Shown: piece after piece, positions 53,753 through 62,822 of the stretch | Layout: every line of letters begins with the position of its first letter | Numbering within the stretch: position 1 is the first letter of the stretch | Assembly: GCA_018057705.1 (NCBI GenBank) | Contig: JAGPDF010000010.1 | Span: 1 to 64,000 of the forward strand | Direction of reading: 5' to 3' | Length of the DNA: 64,000 bases | From: Thermoanaerobaculia bacterium | GTDB lineage: Bacteria; Acidobacteriota; Thermoanaerobaculia; Multivoradales; JAGPDF01 | The notes under the pieces: model-generated | Seen by the model: the letters and a program-made list of their open reading frames with translations, nothing else | The model's database searches: none | What the model was told of the DNA's origin: nothing | Made by a program: the position numbers and the translations under genes

Positions 53753-56365
53753 ATGCCGACCCCACCTCGCCGAATCGGCCGGACCCGCGGACGCCTCCCG
53801 GTCGGACTGTGCCTGTGGCTCGCCCTGCTCGGCCAACTGGCCCCCAGCCCTGCGCTGCCCGCGGTCGAGCCGGCCGCACTTTCGCAGGAGTACCTCGCCT
53901 GGCTCGACGAGGTCGACTCGATCCTCACCCCGGAGGAGCGCGCCGCCTTCCTGGCACTCGACAAGGACTACCAGCGCGACGCTTTCATCGAGCGTTTCTG
54001 GCAGGCGCGCGATCCCTATCCCGACACCGTGCGCAACGAGATGCGCGAGACCTGGACGGCGCGGGTGGAGCAGGCCCGCCTCTGGTTCGGCAGCCTCAAA
54101 GAGGAGCGCGCCCGCCTCTTCCTCCTCAACGGGGCGCCGGCGGCGCGCCTGGAAGGGCAGTGCGCCGGGACCACCTGGCCGCTCGAGATCTGGGTCTACC
54201 CACGCAGCGAACGCATCCGCGAAGACGTCGTCATGTTCGTCTTCTATCGCCGATTCGCGCAGGGACCGTTCCGGCTCTGGTATCCGGACGAGGGACTGGC
54301 GATGTTGATGCAGTTCGCCCCGGTCGGCACGAGCGATTCCGCCCTGCTCGAAGAGATGTCGCGCAGCTGCATGCAGCGCGACGACATCGCCGCGGCTCTG
54401 GCCAACATCCTGCGCCGCGGGCGCATCGACTTCCAGCGCGTCCTGGAGACCGCCCTGGCGCCGATCGCCCCGATCTCGCGCGAATGGGTGGCGACCTTCA
54501 ACTCCTACTCCACCGACCTGCCCGAGGGCGTCGCGAACCTCTCGGCCGAGCTCGCCATCGCCTTCCCCGGGCGCCGTCAGAGCCGCTCGGTGATGCAGGG
54601 GACTCTGGCGGTCTCGACCTCCGGTCTCACGCCGGCGGACAACGCCGGCGCCCAGTCCTTCGACTTCCAGTTGAACGGCGAGATCCTGATCGGCAAGAAG
54701 CTCTTCGACGCCTTCCGCTACAAGTTCGATATCCCCCTCGCGACCGCCGACCCCGCGCCTCCCCCTGCGAACAGCGAGAGTCCGGCGACCGCCGCCGGGG
54801 GGCCAGCCGCGCCCGCGATTCCGGCCACGATTCCGCTCGTCTTCGAGCGTTTCCTGCGTCCGGGCAAGTACACCCTGATCCTCAAGCTCGAGGACCTGAA
54901 CGGTGGCGGATTCTTCCGCAAACTGATCGAGGTCGAAGTGCCGGCGGTCGAGGGACCGGTGCCCCAGGAGGTCGACGCGTTTTCCGCCGGGATCTTCGCC
55001 GAGGCCAACGCGGCGCTTTCGACGCTCGACAACACCATCCGCATCGTGCCGCCGCGCGGCGAGCTCCAGGCAGGGCTGGTGCGCTTCGACAGCCTCACCA
55101 CCGGAACCGCCATCTCCGAGGTGCTGTTCACCCTCGACGGCCGGTCGATCCTGCGCAAGAACCGGCCGCCCTATTCGGTGGAGCTCGACCTCGGCGAGGT
55201 GCCTCGCACCCGGACGTTGCGCGCCAGCGCCTTCGACGACCAGGGGAAAGAGGTCGCCTGGGACGAGATCCAGGTCAATGCCAGCAGCCACCGTTTCCGC
55301 GTGCGGCTCATCGAGCCGCGCCGCGGCGCGCAGTACGAGAAGAGCCTGCGCGCCGAAGCCGAGATCGAAGTGCCCGAGGACGGCGCGCTCGATCGCGTCG
55401 AGTTCTTCCTCAACGAGACCCTGGTGGCGACGCTCTACCAGGAGCCCTTCACCCAGCCGATCGCCCTCCCCGCGGACGGCGGCATCGCTTACGTCCGCGC
55501 CGTCGCCCATCAGGTCGACGGCAACCAGACCGAGGATCTCGTCTTCGTCAACGCGCCGGACAACCTCGAGGAGCTCGATGTCCAGTTCGTCGAGCTCTAC
55601 ACCACGGTGCTCGACCGCGAGAACCACCCGGTCCGGGATCTCGAACAGGGCGACTTCCGCGTCCTCGAGGACGGCGTGCCGCAGGAGATCGCGCGCTTCG
55701 AGCACCTCGAAAATCTGCCCATTCACGTCGCCATCCTGCTCGACGTCTCGGCTTCCATGGAGAGCAACCTGGCGCAGGCCAAGGCGGCGGCGCTCAAGTT
55801 CTTCGAGAGCGCCATCACGCCGAAGGACCGCGGCGCCCTCATCGTCTTCAACGACCACCCCCTGCTGGCCGTCAAGCTCACCAACCAACTGCCGGCGCTC
55901 GCCGGGGGCCTCGCCGGGCTCAAGGCCGAGCGCGGCACCGCGCTCTACGATTCCGTCGTCTTCTCGCTCTTCTACTTCAATGGCGTCAAGGGCCAGCGCG
56001 CGATCCTGCTGCTTTCCGACGGCAAGGACGAGGGCAGCAGGTTCGACGTCGAGGAGACCCTGGACTTCGCGCGCCGGGCCGGGATCGCCATCTACACCGT
56101 CGGTCTGAACATTCCGCGCACCGACTCCGAGGTGCGGAAGGTCCTGAAGAAGCTCGCCGAAGAGACCGGCGGCCGCAACTTCTTCATCAAGGAGTCCACT
56201 GAGCTCGCGGCGATCTACGAGGCGATTCAGACCGAGTTGCGGTCGCGTTACCTGCTGGCCTATCAGTCGACCAATTCGAACCGCGAGCTGCGCTTTCGCC
56301 TCGTCGATCTCGAAGTCGGGCGCTCCGGACTCGACGCCAAGACGATTCGCGGCTACTACCCCTGA
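53753..56365 (+). CDS. GWxTD-VWFA domain secreted protein, copy 1
   Basis: An 870-residue exported protein. After a signal peptide (about 16-37) comes a GWxTD-type domain (about 45-200: LTPEERAAFLALDKDYQRDA, FIERFWQARDPYPDTVRNE), a central part with Ig-like strands (residues about 440-600, such as VLFTLDGRSILRKNRPPYSVE) and a C-terminal von Willebrand factor A domain of the acidobacterial type (about 615-870). The MIDAS motif DVSASM is near residue 662 and TVVFS-like and LLLSDGKDEGSRFDVEETLD elements follow. It probably acts at the cell surface in metal-dependent protein binding; exact role unknown. A close paralogue follows 46 bases later. Confidence 0.87.
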   Translation: MPTPPRRIGRTRGRLPVGLCLWLALLGQLAPSPALPAVEPAALSQEYLAWLDEVDSILTPEERAAFLALDKDYQRDAFIERFWQARDPYPDTVRNEMRETWTARVEQARLWFGSLKEERARLFLLNGAPAARLEGQCAGTTWPLEIWVYPRSERIREDVVMFVFYRRFAQGPFRLWYPDEGLAMLMQFAPVGTSDSALLEEMSRSCMQRDDIAAALANILRRGRIDFQRVLETALAPIAPISREWVATFNSYSTDLPEGVANLSAELAIAFPGRRQSRSVMQGTLAVSTSGLTPADNAGAQSFDFQLNGEILIGKKLFDAFRYKFDIPLATADPAPPPANSESPATAAGGPAAPAIPATIPLVFERFLRPGKYTLILKLEDLNGGGFFRKLIEVEVPAVEGPVPQEVDAFSAGIFAEANAALSTLDNTIRIVPPRGELQAGLVRFDSLTTGTAISEVLFTLDGRSILRKNRPPYSVELDLGEVPRTRTLRASAFDDQGKEVAWDEIQVNASSHRFRVRLIEPRRGAQYEKSLRAEAEIEVPEDGALDRVEFFLNETLVATLYQEPFTQPIALPADGGIAYVRAVAHQVDGNQTEDLVFVNAPDNLEELDVQFVELYTTVLDRENHPVRDLEQGDFRVLEDGVPQEIARFEHLENLPIHVAILLDVSASMESNLAQAKAAALKFFESAITPKDRGALIVFNDHPLLAVKLTNQLPALAGGLAGLKAERGTALYDSVVFSLFYFNGVKGQRAILLLSDGKDEGSRFDVEETLDFARRAGIAIYTVGLNIPRTDSEVRKVLKKLAEETGGRNFFIKESTELAAIYEAIQTELRSRYLLAYQSTNSNRELRFRLVDLEVGRSGLDAKTIRGYYP

Positions 56366-56411
56366 GAGCCCGGGTGAGCCGCCCTCGGGTTAGGATCACC
56401 CTCCCTCGCCG

Positions 56412-59051
56412 ATGCGACTTCGCGCTCTCGCCGTTTCGCTGCTTCTCTGCCTGACCGGCGGCACTGCGGCCCCGGCTGCCCTTGCCGGTCCGCAAGGCGA
56501 GGCCCTGCCTGTTGCGGCGCCAGCAGAGTCTTCGGATGCCGCCACCGGCAGCTTCCTCGCCGACGTCGAGCCGCTGCTCTCGAGCGTCGAGCGCGAGGCC
56601 TATCTCGCCCTCACCCGCTCCTACCAGCGCCAGGCGTTCGAGCGCCGCTTCTGGGAGGTGCGCGACCCGTATCCCGAGACGGCGAGAAACGAGCTCCAGG
56701 AGCGCTTCGGTGAGCGCCTCCGCCTGGCCCGGGAACGCTACCCTGAGCCTGCCGACGAGCGCTTTCGCATGACGCTGCTCAACGGCGAGCCGGCGCGGCG
56801 GCTGCCGCTGCGTTGCGCCGAGCTGCTGCAGGCGGGCGAGATCTGGTTTTTCGGCTCCACCGACCGGATCCCGCACGGCTTCGCGCTCGTCTTCGTCTCG
56901 GGCGGCGTCAGCGAGAGCGCCCCGCACCGCCTCTGGTCGCCGCGGTCGGGCTACCAGGAGCTCCTGCTCTGGCCGCTCCCGGCCACAGGTGACGTCGCGG
57001 GCGAGATGGCCGAGAGGATTCCGCGCGACTGCCCGCGCGGGGAGGAGATCGTCGGCGGCCTCGCGGCGGCTTCCGACTGGAATGACCTCGCGACCCAGTG
57101 GGAGGTCATTCCGCATCCGAATCCCGAGTGGGTCCGCACCTTCCTGTCCTATTCGACCGACCTCCCCGAAGGTGCGCTGCCGCTCGCCGCGCAGGTCGAG
57201 ATCCGCTTTCGTGGCCGCAATCAGAGCCGCACGATCGTCGATGCCAGCGTCATCGTCGAAGCCGCCGCGCTCCGGGGGGAGGCCTCCGGCCCGGTGCCGG
57301 CGGCGACCGCGCTGCTCCTCGACGGCGAGGTCCTGCGCGACGACGAGCTCTTCGACCACTTTCGCTACCGCTTCGAGATCTCCGCCGAACGTCTGAGCGG
57401 CGCCACGACGCTGCCCTTCTCCGCGCGGCGCTTCCTGCGTCCGGGGAGCTACACGCTGGTGCTTCGGCTCCAGGACCCGGCGAGCCGCCGGGTCTTCCGC
57501 AGCGAGCGGGCGCTCGAGGTGCCGGCACCCGGTTCGGCCGCTGCGGGTACCGCGACCGATACGGTCACTGCGGTCGCCGCGTCAGCCAGACCGCAGGCCC
57601 TGGGGGCCGAGGACGCCACCGCTCTGCCGACCCCGCCGCCGACGCTCGCCGCGGCCGCCGATGCCGCGGGTGCCGCGGGCGCTGCCAGCTCCCGCATCTC
57701 CGATGCAGCTCAGGAACCGAGCCTGCGCCTGCTGGCGCCGACCTCCCGGCTGGCCATCGGCCTGGTGCGGGTGGAGGCCGACATCCGCGGCGTCGTACCG
57801 GCACGGGTCGACTTCGAGCTCGATGGCAAGCCACTGCTCTCCAAGCGCCGGCCGCCGTTCTCGATCGAGATCGACCTCGGGCGCTCGCCGCGCTTCCGTC
57901 GTCTTTCGGCTGCGGCGGTCGACCAGGCTGGCGAGATCGTCGCCGCCGGCGAAGTGCTGCTCAACGGCGGCCCGCATCGTTTCGCGCTCCGCCTGACCGA
58001 GCCGCAGCAGACGCCCGCTGCCGGCGAGCCCCTCCAGGCCCGGGCCGAGGTCGATCTTCCCGAGGGGGAGGAGCTCGACCGGGTCGAGTTCTACCTCAAC
58101 GAGACCCGGCTCGCGACGCTCTTCCAGGCGCCCTGGACGGTCTCTCTGATCGCCCCCCCGATCGACGGCCTCACCTACCTGCGCGCCGTCGCCTTTCTGG
58201 CCGGCGGAGGCGCCGCCGAAGACGTCCGGGTCCTGGGCGCCGAGGCGAGCACCGAAGCGGTCGACGTGGATTTCGTGGAGCTCTACGCCACGGTGCTCGA
58301 CAAGCGGGGCCGTCCGGTGACCGACCTCGCGGCGGAAGAGTTTCGCGTGCTGGAAGACGGCGAGGAGCAGGAGATCCGGCGCTTCGAACAGGTCGACACG
58401 CTGCCGATCCATGCCGGCGTGATGATCGACACGTCCGCCTCGATGATCGAGGAGCTGACCGATGCCGAAGCCGCCGCGCACCGCTTCTTCCGCGAGGTCC
58501 TGACTCCGGTGGACCGGGCGGCGGTCATCACCTTCGCCGACGCGCCGCGACTTGCGGTCCGCTTCACCAACAAGCTCGAGCTCCTGGCCGGAGGCCTCGC
58601 CGGCCTCGAGGCCTCGGGCGAGACCCGCTTTCACGACGCCCTCGCCTTCGCTCTGCACTACTTCTCCGGCGTGCGCGGCAAGCGGGCGCTCATCCTGCTC
58701 ACTGACGGGGCCGACTCCGAGAGCCGTTTTCGCTTCGACGAGGTCCTCGAGTACGCGCGCCGGACCGGCGTGACGATCTACGCGATCGGTCTGAACGTTC
58801 CCGGGAAGCCGGTCGATGCCGGGGCGCACCTCGACCAGCTGGCGCGCGAGACCGGCGGGCGCTCGTTCCGCATCCGGCGCGCCAGCGAGCTCGCCAGCGT
58901 CTACGAGACGATCCGGCAGGAGCTGCGTTCGCAGTACCTCCTGGCCTACCAGTCGTCCCGACTCGACGGCTCGACCGCCTTTCGCGAGATCCGCCTCGAA
59001 GTCGGCCGTCCGGGCGTCACGGCACGCACGCTCTCCGGCTACTATCCCTGA
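56412..59051 (+). CDS. GWxTD-VWFA domain secreted protein, copy 2
   Basis: An 879-residue paralogue of the preceding protein, same domain order. Signal peptide (about 1-25), GWxTD-type domain (EREAYLALTRSYQRQAFERRF, WEVRDPYPETARNELQERF), central Ig-like strands (FELDGKPLLSKRRPPFSIEI, NETRLATLFQAPWTV) and the VWFA domain with MIDAS DTSASM near residue 675 and LILLTDGADSESRF. An Ala-rich, low-complexity linker around residues 375-435 is absent from copy 1. A TAGGAT hexamer lies 15 bases before the ATG, too far for the leaderless pattern. Maf follows after 75 bases. The pair is a tandem duplication. Confidence 0.87.
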   Translation: MRLRALAVSLLLCLTGGTAAPAALAGPQGEALPVAAPAESSDAATGSFLADVEPLLSSVEREAYLALTRSYQRQAFERRFWEVRDPYPETARNELQERFGERLRLARERYPEPADERFRMTLLNGEPARRLPLRCAELLQAGEIWFFGSTDRIPHGFALVFVSGGVSESAPHRLWSPRSGYQELLLWPLPATGDVAGEMAERIPRDCPRGEEIVGGLAAASDWNDLATQWEVIPHPNPEWVRTFLSYSTDLPEGALPLAAQVEIRFRGRNQSRTIVDASVIVEAAALRGEASGPVPAATALLLDGEVLRDDELFDHFRYRFEISAERLSGATTLPFSARRFLRPGSYTLVLRLQDPASRRVFRSERALEVPAPGSAAAGTATDTVTAVAASARPQALGAEDATALPTPPPTLAAAADAAGAAGAASSRISDAAQEPSLRLLAPTSRLAIGLVRVEADIRGVVPARVDFELDGKPLLSKRRPPFSIEIDLGRSPRFRRLSAAAVDQAGEIVAAGEVLLNGGPHRFALRLTEPQQTPAAGEPLQARAEVDLPEGEELDRVEFYLNETRLATLFQAPWTVSLIAPPIDGLTYLRAVAFLAGGGAAEDVRVLGAEASTEAVDVDFVELYATVLDKRGRPVTDLAAEEFRVLEDGEEQEIRRFEQVDTLPIHAGVMIDTSASMIEELTDAEAAAHRFFREVLTPVDRAAVITFADAPRLAVRFTNKLELLAGGLAGLEASGETRFHDALAFALHYFSGVRGKRALILLTDGADSESRFRFDEVLEYARRTGVTIYAIGLNVPGKPVDAGAHLDQLARETGGRSFRIRRASELASVYETIRQELRSQYLLAYQSSRLDGSTAFREIRLEVGRPGVTARTLSGYYP

Positions 59052-59126
59052 AACCTGCGGCGACCCTGCACCAGGGGATCCGCGCGAACCGAGCTTCCGA
59101 CGTCGCAGACCCTGGAAGGAATCCGC

Positions 59127-59753
59127 ATGCCTCTTCGCCTGGTCCTCGCTTCCGCCTCTCCACGTCGAAGCGCTCTGCTTGCGGACCTCGACCTCGACTT
59201 CACGGTGCGGCCGCCGCAGACCGACGAGAGCCCCCTTCCGTTCGAACGCCCGGCCGACCTGGTGACTCGCCTGGCGATCGAGAAGGCGCGGACCACGATC
59301 CACCAGGGAGAGATCGTGCTCGCCGCGGACACCATCGTGGTCATCGGTAACGAGATTCTCGGCAAGCCCGCCGACGAGGCTGACGCCCGCTGGATGCTCG
59401 AGCGTCTCTCCGGCCGCGATCACGAGGTCTACACCGGCGTCGCCGTGGCGGCGGGGGACGGCGGAGCCGCGACACCGCCCGGCATTGGGACCCTCGCGAC
59501 TCGGGTCGAGCGCACCCAGGTCCGCATCCGCACCATGAGCGACGCGGAGATCGCCGCCTACGTCGCGGGCGGCGAACCGATGGACAAGGCGGGCGCCTAC
59601 GCCATCCAGGGCTGGGGAGCGGTCTACGTCGAAGCGATCACCGGCAACTACACCAATGTCGTGGGACTTCCGATTCCGGCGGTCGAGGCCTGCTTCCGCG
59701 AGCTCGGTTACGACCTCGCGAGCTTTCGGCGCAGCCGCGCTGGCGCGAGCTGA
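59127..59753 (+). CDS. maf: Maf nucleotide pyrophosphatase
   Basis: A 208-residue Maf/HAM1-like protein, a nucleoside triphosphate pyrophosphatase that removes aberrant or excess nucleotides (probably dTTP/UTP-type). Seen: LVLASASPRRSALLADL at residues 5-21, the DES stretch in PPQTDESPL, RLAIEKA near residue 50, LAADTIVVIGNEILGKP near residue 70, LSGRDHEVYTGVAV near residue 95, and DKAGAYAIQGWGAVYVEAITGNYTNVVGLP near residue 155-185 (in parts). It has a GGAAGG ribosome binding site. Its stop abuts the stop of the convergent gene at 59754 with no gap. Confidence 0.95.
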   Translation: MPLRLVLASASPRRSALLADLDLDFTVRPPQTDESPLPFERPADLVTRLAIEKARTTIHQGEIVLAADTIVVIGNEILGKPADEADARWMLERLSGRDHEVYTGVAVAAGDGGAATPPGIGTLATRVERTQVRIRTMSDAEIAAYVAGGEPMDKAGAYAIQGWGAVYVEAITGNYTNVVGLPIPAVEACFRELGYDLASFRRSRAGAS

Positions 59754-60065
59754 TCAGCCTTCGAACTTGATCGGTTCGCCGAGCTCGGAGAGCGAGAAGT
59801 TGGTCATGATCTGGTGGCCGTTGAAATCGAGCACCCGCAGGTCCTCGACCGACGCCAGGTCGGCGGCCACCTTCTCGAAGGAGCGCGCATAGCGCTCCTG
59901 CACCGCGGCGAGCGCGACCTCGTAGGCGATGAACTTCACGATCCCCTTGTAGCGCAGCTTCTCCACCAGCCGGGAATCGGACAGCTCGGGATAGGTCGAG
60001 AGCACGAGGATCGGTCCGGTTCCGGTGAAGATGATGTAGGACCGGATGGGATTCTGGGGGTTCAT
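59754..60065 (-). CDS. Conserved small cytosolic protein of unknown function
   Basis: A 103-residue protein without signal peptide or membrane segment. It shows alternating strands and helices: SYIIFTGTGPILVLSTYPEL, LVEKLRYKGIVKFIAYEVAL, AAVQERYARSFEKVAADL, LRVLDFNGHQIMTNFSLSEL and ends with EPIKFEG. It resembles a small family seen in acidobacterial genomes and labelled only as cytosolic protein; I do not recognise a function. Its start faces the Pho-box-like repeats 86 bases upstream, so it could be phosphate-regulated. It converges on maf. Confidence 0.72.
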   Translation of the reverse strand: MNPQNPIRSYIIFTGTGPILVLSTYPELSDSRLVEKLRYKGIVKFIAYEVALAAVQERYARSFEKVAADLASVEDLRVLDFNGHQIMTNFSLSELGEPIKFEG

Positions 60066-60150
60066 GGTGGCGCTCTCCCGGCTGCGCCCGCACCGTAACC
60101 GGCGCCTCGGCAGCTGTCAAGGCGGGCCGGTCAGAATGGGCTAAACCTAT

Positions 60151-60194
60151 CTGTCACAGACATTTATGACTCCTGTAACCCTCCCGTCACGAAG
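60151..60194. promoter_or_regulatory. Pho-box-like array of four 11-base units
   Basis: Units at exact 11-base spacing: CTGTCACAGAC, ATTTATGACTC, CTGTAACCCTC, CCGTCACGAAG. Units 1, 3 and 4 share the CTGTCAC core, the form of a PhoB binding site (7-base core plus 4-base spacer). It lies between the small gene at 59754-60065 and a PhoB-type regulator, upstream of sixA-CHAD and near polyphosphate kinase. Confidence 0.6.
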
Positions 60195-60401
60195 CCGCTG
60201 TGGAAAAGAACCGGCGAGGCGCCGGCCAGGAGCCGGCAACCGCTCACATCGGCCGGCTTAACTACTCATTTCAGGGCACTTATGTTGGTTGCACAGTTTC
60301 CTGTTCAAAATGCTGGCGAGGCCGGAACGATCGCGATTCCGATCCCCCTGCGGGGCAGTTTTCCGCAGGCTTTTCCGCGCTTGCTGCGGAGAGGTGCATG
60401 C
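60195..60401. other. Long leader or intergenic region with terminator-like hairpin
   Basis: Part of the 349-base gap 60066-60414. It contains GCCGGC repeats around 60220-60240, an AT-rich stretch (60255-60305) and a 7-bp hairpin CCTGCGG/CCGCAGG (60347-60369, 9-base loop) followed by TTTT. No protein-coding sequence was recognised. If transcription starts at the Pho box this would be a long, possibly attenuated leader. Confidence 0.4.
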
Positions 60402-60407
60402 TAGCCT
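60402..60407 (+). promoter_or_regulatory. Putative leaderless -10 element of the phoB-like gene
   Basis: TAGCCT ends 7 bases before the ATG at 60415; there is no ribosome binding site between them. Confidence 0.5.
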
Positions 60408-60414
60408 CACGGAC

Positions 60415-61098
60415 ATGGTCGCGACCCGGATTCTGGTCGTCGAAGACGAGCCCGATATCGCCGAGGTGCTGCAGTTCAACCTCGAACGCGCCGGCTTCGC
60501 GGTGACCGTCGAGCGGCGCGGCGACAGCGCGCTCGAGGCCATCCGCCGGCGTCCGCCCGACCTCCTCGTTCTCGACCTGATGCTCCCCGGGCTCGACGGC
60601 CTCGAGCTCGCTCGACTGCTCAAGCGCGATCCTGCGACCTCGAACCTCCCCCTCGTCATGCTCACGGCGAAGGGCGAGGAGCTCGACCGGATCGTCGGCC
60701 TCGAGCTCGGCGCCGACGACTACATCTCCAAGCCGTTCAGCCCACGCGAAGTCGTCCTCCGGATCAAGGCGGTGCTGCGCCGCCACGCCGGTGAGGAGGA
60801 GCCCAGCGCCCGGATCGAGATCGGCAGGATCCGGCTCGACGCCGCCGCTCATCGCGCCGAAGTGCGCGGAGTCGACGTCCCCCTCACCGCCACCGAGTTC
60901 CGCCTGTTGCGGATCCTGATGGAGCGCCAGGGCCGCGTTCAGACGCGGGCGCGCCTGCTGACCGACGTCTGGGGCTATGCCGAGGACGTCGACAGCCGGA
61001 CCGTCGACACGCACGTGCGAAGGCTCCGGCACAAGCTCGGTCCGGAGTCCGACCGCATCGAGACGGTGATCGGCGTCGGCTACCGGATGCGCGGCTAG
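60415..61098 (+). CDS. phoB: PhoB-type response regulator
   Basis: A 227-residue OmpR/PhoB-family regulator. Receiver domain (residues 1-120): ILVVEDEPDIAEVLQF with the acidic pocket, phospho-Asp in VLDLMLPGLDG near residue 55, Thr/Ala in MLTAKGEELD and the KPF switch near residue 105. Winged-helix domain (about 130-227): LTATEFRLLRILMERQGRV, and DSRTVDTHVRRLRHKLG, ending VIGVGYRMRG. The start at 60415 follows a TAGCCT hexamer and gives the normal N-terminus. Its assignment to the phosphate regulon rests on context: sixA, CHAD and polyphosphate kinase neighbours and a Pho-box-like array upstream. No PhoR kinase lies here. Confidence 0.88.
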   Translation: MVATRILVVEDEPDIAEVLQFNLERAGFAVTVERRGDSALEAIRRRPPDLLVLDLMLPGLDGLELARLLKRDPATSNLPLVMLTAKGEELDRIVGLELGADDYISKPFSPREVVLRIKAVLRRHAGEEEPSARIEIGRIRLDAAAHRAEVRGVDVPLTATEFRLLRILMERQGRVQTRARLLTDVWGYAEDVDSRTVDTHVRRLRHKLGPESDRIETVIGVGYRMRG

Positions 61099-61111
61099 AA
61101 GCGCGGCGCAG

Positions 61112-61618
61112 ATGAAGCTGCTGCTGCTGCGCCACGCCGTCGCCCACGACCGCGCCACGTTCGCGGCCACCGGCAAAGAGGACCGGCTGCGCCCCCTCAC
61201 CGAAGAGGGGAGGAAGAAGATGCGCCGGATCGGCGATGCCCTGGCCGGCCTCCTTCCCGAGCTCGCCCTGATCGCGACCAGCCCCTATGCGAGAGCGCGC
61301 GAGTCGGCGGAGATTCTCGCTCGGGCCTATCCCGGCCGCCCGGTGCTGTCGGAAGCCGCCGAGCTCGCGCCCGCCGGAGCCTCGGCGGGCCTCCTCAAGT
61401 TCCTGCAGACGCAGAAGTCGTTGCCGGCCGTCGCCTGTGTCGGGCACGAACCGGACCTTTCGCAGCTCGCCGGCTGGCTCCTCTCGGGGCAGCAGAAGTC
61501 GTTCCTCGAGTTGCGCAAGGGGGGCGCCTGTCTGCTCGATTTCACCGGCCGCCTCGCGCCGGGCAACGCCACCCTGCTCTGGCACCTCACTCCATCCCTG
61601 CTGCGGGCGCTGCGGTGA
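61112..61618 (+). CDS. sixA: SixA-type phosphohistidine phosphatase
   Basis: A 168-residue histidine-phosphatase-fold protein. The catalytic LLRHAVAHDR is at residues 5-14, ATSPYARARESAEILARAY near residue 52 supplies the second Arg, and GHEPDLSQLAGWLL near residue 109 carries the other His. SixA proteins dephosphorylate phosphohistidine in phosphotransfer systems. It lies 13 bases after the phoB-like gene and 40 bases before the CHAD gene, so it may act on a phospho-signal in the phosphate/polyphosphate system. Confidence 0.93.
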   Translation: MKLLLLRHAVAHDRATFAATGKEDRLRPLTEEGRKKMRRIGDALAGLLPELALIATSPYARARESAEILARAYPGRPVLSEAAELAPAGASAGLLKFLQTQKSLPAVACVGHEPDLSQLAGWLLSGQQKSFLELRKGGACLLDFTGRLAPGNATLLWHLTPSLLRALR

Positions 61619-61658
61619 ACGGCGAGGCGTTCTCCAGCGCGCACTCCGGCGGCGGCGC

Positions 61659-62816
61659 GTGAAGATCCCGGCCGATCTGCTCACCCGGCCAGCGGAGGAG
61701 GCCGTTCGCCGGCTGGCGCTCGTCCAGCTCGAGCGGGCGATCGAGGCTCGAAAGCAGCTGGTCGACGGCGACCGCGAAGAGGCGTTGCACGACTTCCGCG
61801 TCGCGCTGCGTCGCCTGCGGAGTCTCCTGCGCTCGCACCGGTCGGCTTTCAGTGTCGAGTTTCCCAAGCGGGCGCTGCGCAACCTGGCAACCCTGGCGCG
61901 CGACACCAACCCCGGGCGCGATGCCGAGGTGCAGCTCGCCTGGCTCGGCACCTTCGCCGCCGAGCTCAAACCGGCCGAGCGCGCCGGGCACCGGGTCCTC
62001 GCGGCGGATCTCACCGTGCGCCGTGACGAGAGCTATCGCAAGGTCGAACGCGAGATCGTGCGCGACTTCGCCGGTATCGCGGAAGATCTGGCGGCCCGCC
62101 TCGTCGCCTACAAGGTGACCGTGAACCTCGCGCAGCCCGCGCCGCCGCCGAGCTTCGCGGCCGCGACGCGCGAAGCGCTCGTCCGCAGCCGCGACGAGCT
62201 CTTCGACAAGCTGGCGCGGATCGAGACCGTCGCGGACGAGACCGAAGGGCATGCCGCGCGCATCGCCGCCAAGCGGCTGCGCTACCTGGCCGAACCTCTC
62301 GCCCCCTGGATCGACAGCGCGCGCCGCCCGGTCGAGCTGCTCAAAGCGCTGCAGGATCTCCTCGGCGAGCTCCACGACGGGCAGCTCCTGGCGGCCCACG
62401 TGGCCCAGTCCCTGGCGGAGATCGAGTCGAAACGGGCTCAGCGGCTCATCGCCGACACGCTGGACGGGGCGGACCCGACATCGCCTGCCGGACGCGCCGC
62501 GCAGGCTCTCCCGACGCTGCGGCGGAGCGAGCGCTCCGGCCTCATCGCCGTGGCCCGACGGCTCGGCGCGCGGAGAAGCGACCTCTTCGCCTCCCTGACG
62601 CAGGGCTGGCTGGGCGAGACCGCCCCTCTCCGCCAGGAGCTCGTCGCGGCGCTCGAAACGCTCGACCGCAGTCTCGGCGCGCCCCCCCGCCGGCGTCCGC
62701 CGCGAGAGAAGCCGGCCGCAGGCGCCCCTGCAGCTCGCAAGCCGCGCCGGCCGGGCGGGCGCCAAGCCCCCGTCCGGCGAACCCGGCCCGCGCGGTCGCC
62801 GTCGACCACCGGCTAG
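61659..62816 (+). CDS. CHAD domain protein (putative polyphosphate-binding)
   Basis: A 385-residue protein with the all-helical CHAD domain: EALHDFRVALRRLRSLLRSH near residue 43, with the conserved His and Arg/Lys residues that bind polyphosphate, and AARIAAKRLRYLAEPLAPWI near residue 203, followed by LLGELHDGQLLA. The C-terminal 60 residues are Pro/Arg-rich and basic. CHAD proteins bind polyphosphate granules. Start is GTG at 61659, giving a normal N-terminus; a long upstream open frame is not of this character. It lies next to sixA and tail-to-tail with polyphosphate kinase (6-base gap), supporting a polyphosphate role. Confidence 0.9.
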   Translation: MKIPADLLTRPAEEAVRRLALVQLERAIEARKQLVDGDREEALHDFRVALRRLRSLLRSHRSAFSVEFPKRALRNLATLARDTNPGRDAEVQLAWLGTFAAELKPAERAGHRVLAADLTVRRDESYRKVEREIVRDFAGIAEDLAARLVAYKVTVNLAQPAPPPSFAAATREALVRSRDELFDKLARIETVADETEGHAARIAAKRLRYLAEPLAPWIDSARRPVELLKALQDLLGELHDGQLLAAHVAQSLAEIESKRAQRLIADTLDGADPTSPAGRAAQALPTLRRSERSGLIAVARRLGARRSDLFASLTQGWLGETAPLRQELVAALETLDRSLGAPPRRRPPREKPAAGAPAARKPRRPGGRQAPVRRTRPARSPSTTG

Positions 62817-62822
62817 CTGCGC

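Noticed and set aside
53072-55888. Very long open frames opposite or alternative to the GWxTD gene (about 940 and 1045 codons)
   Set aside because: They lack any domain-like composition, are Arg/Pro/Gly-rich shadows of the high-GC gene, and the frame at 53753-56365 has signal peptide and VWFA motifs.
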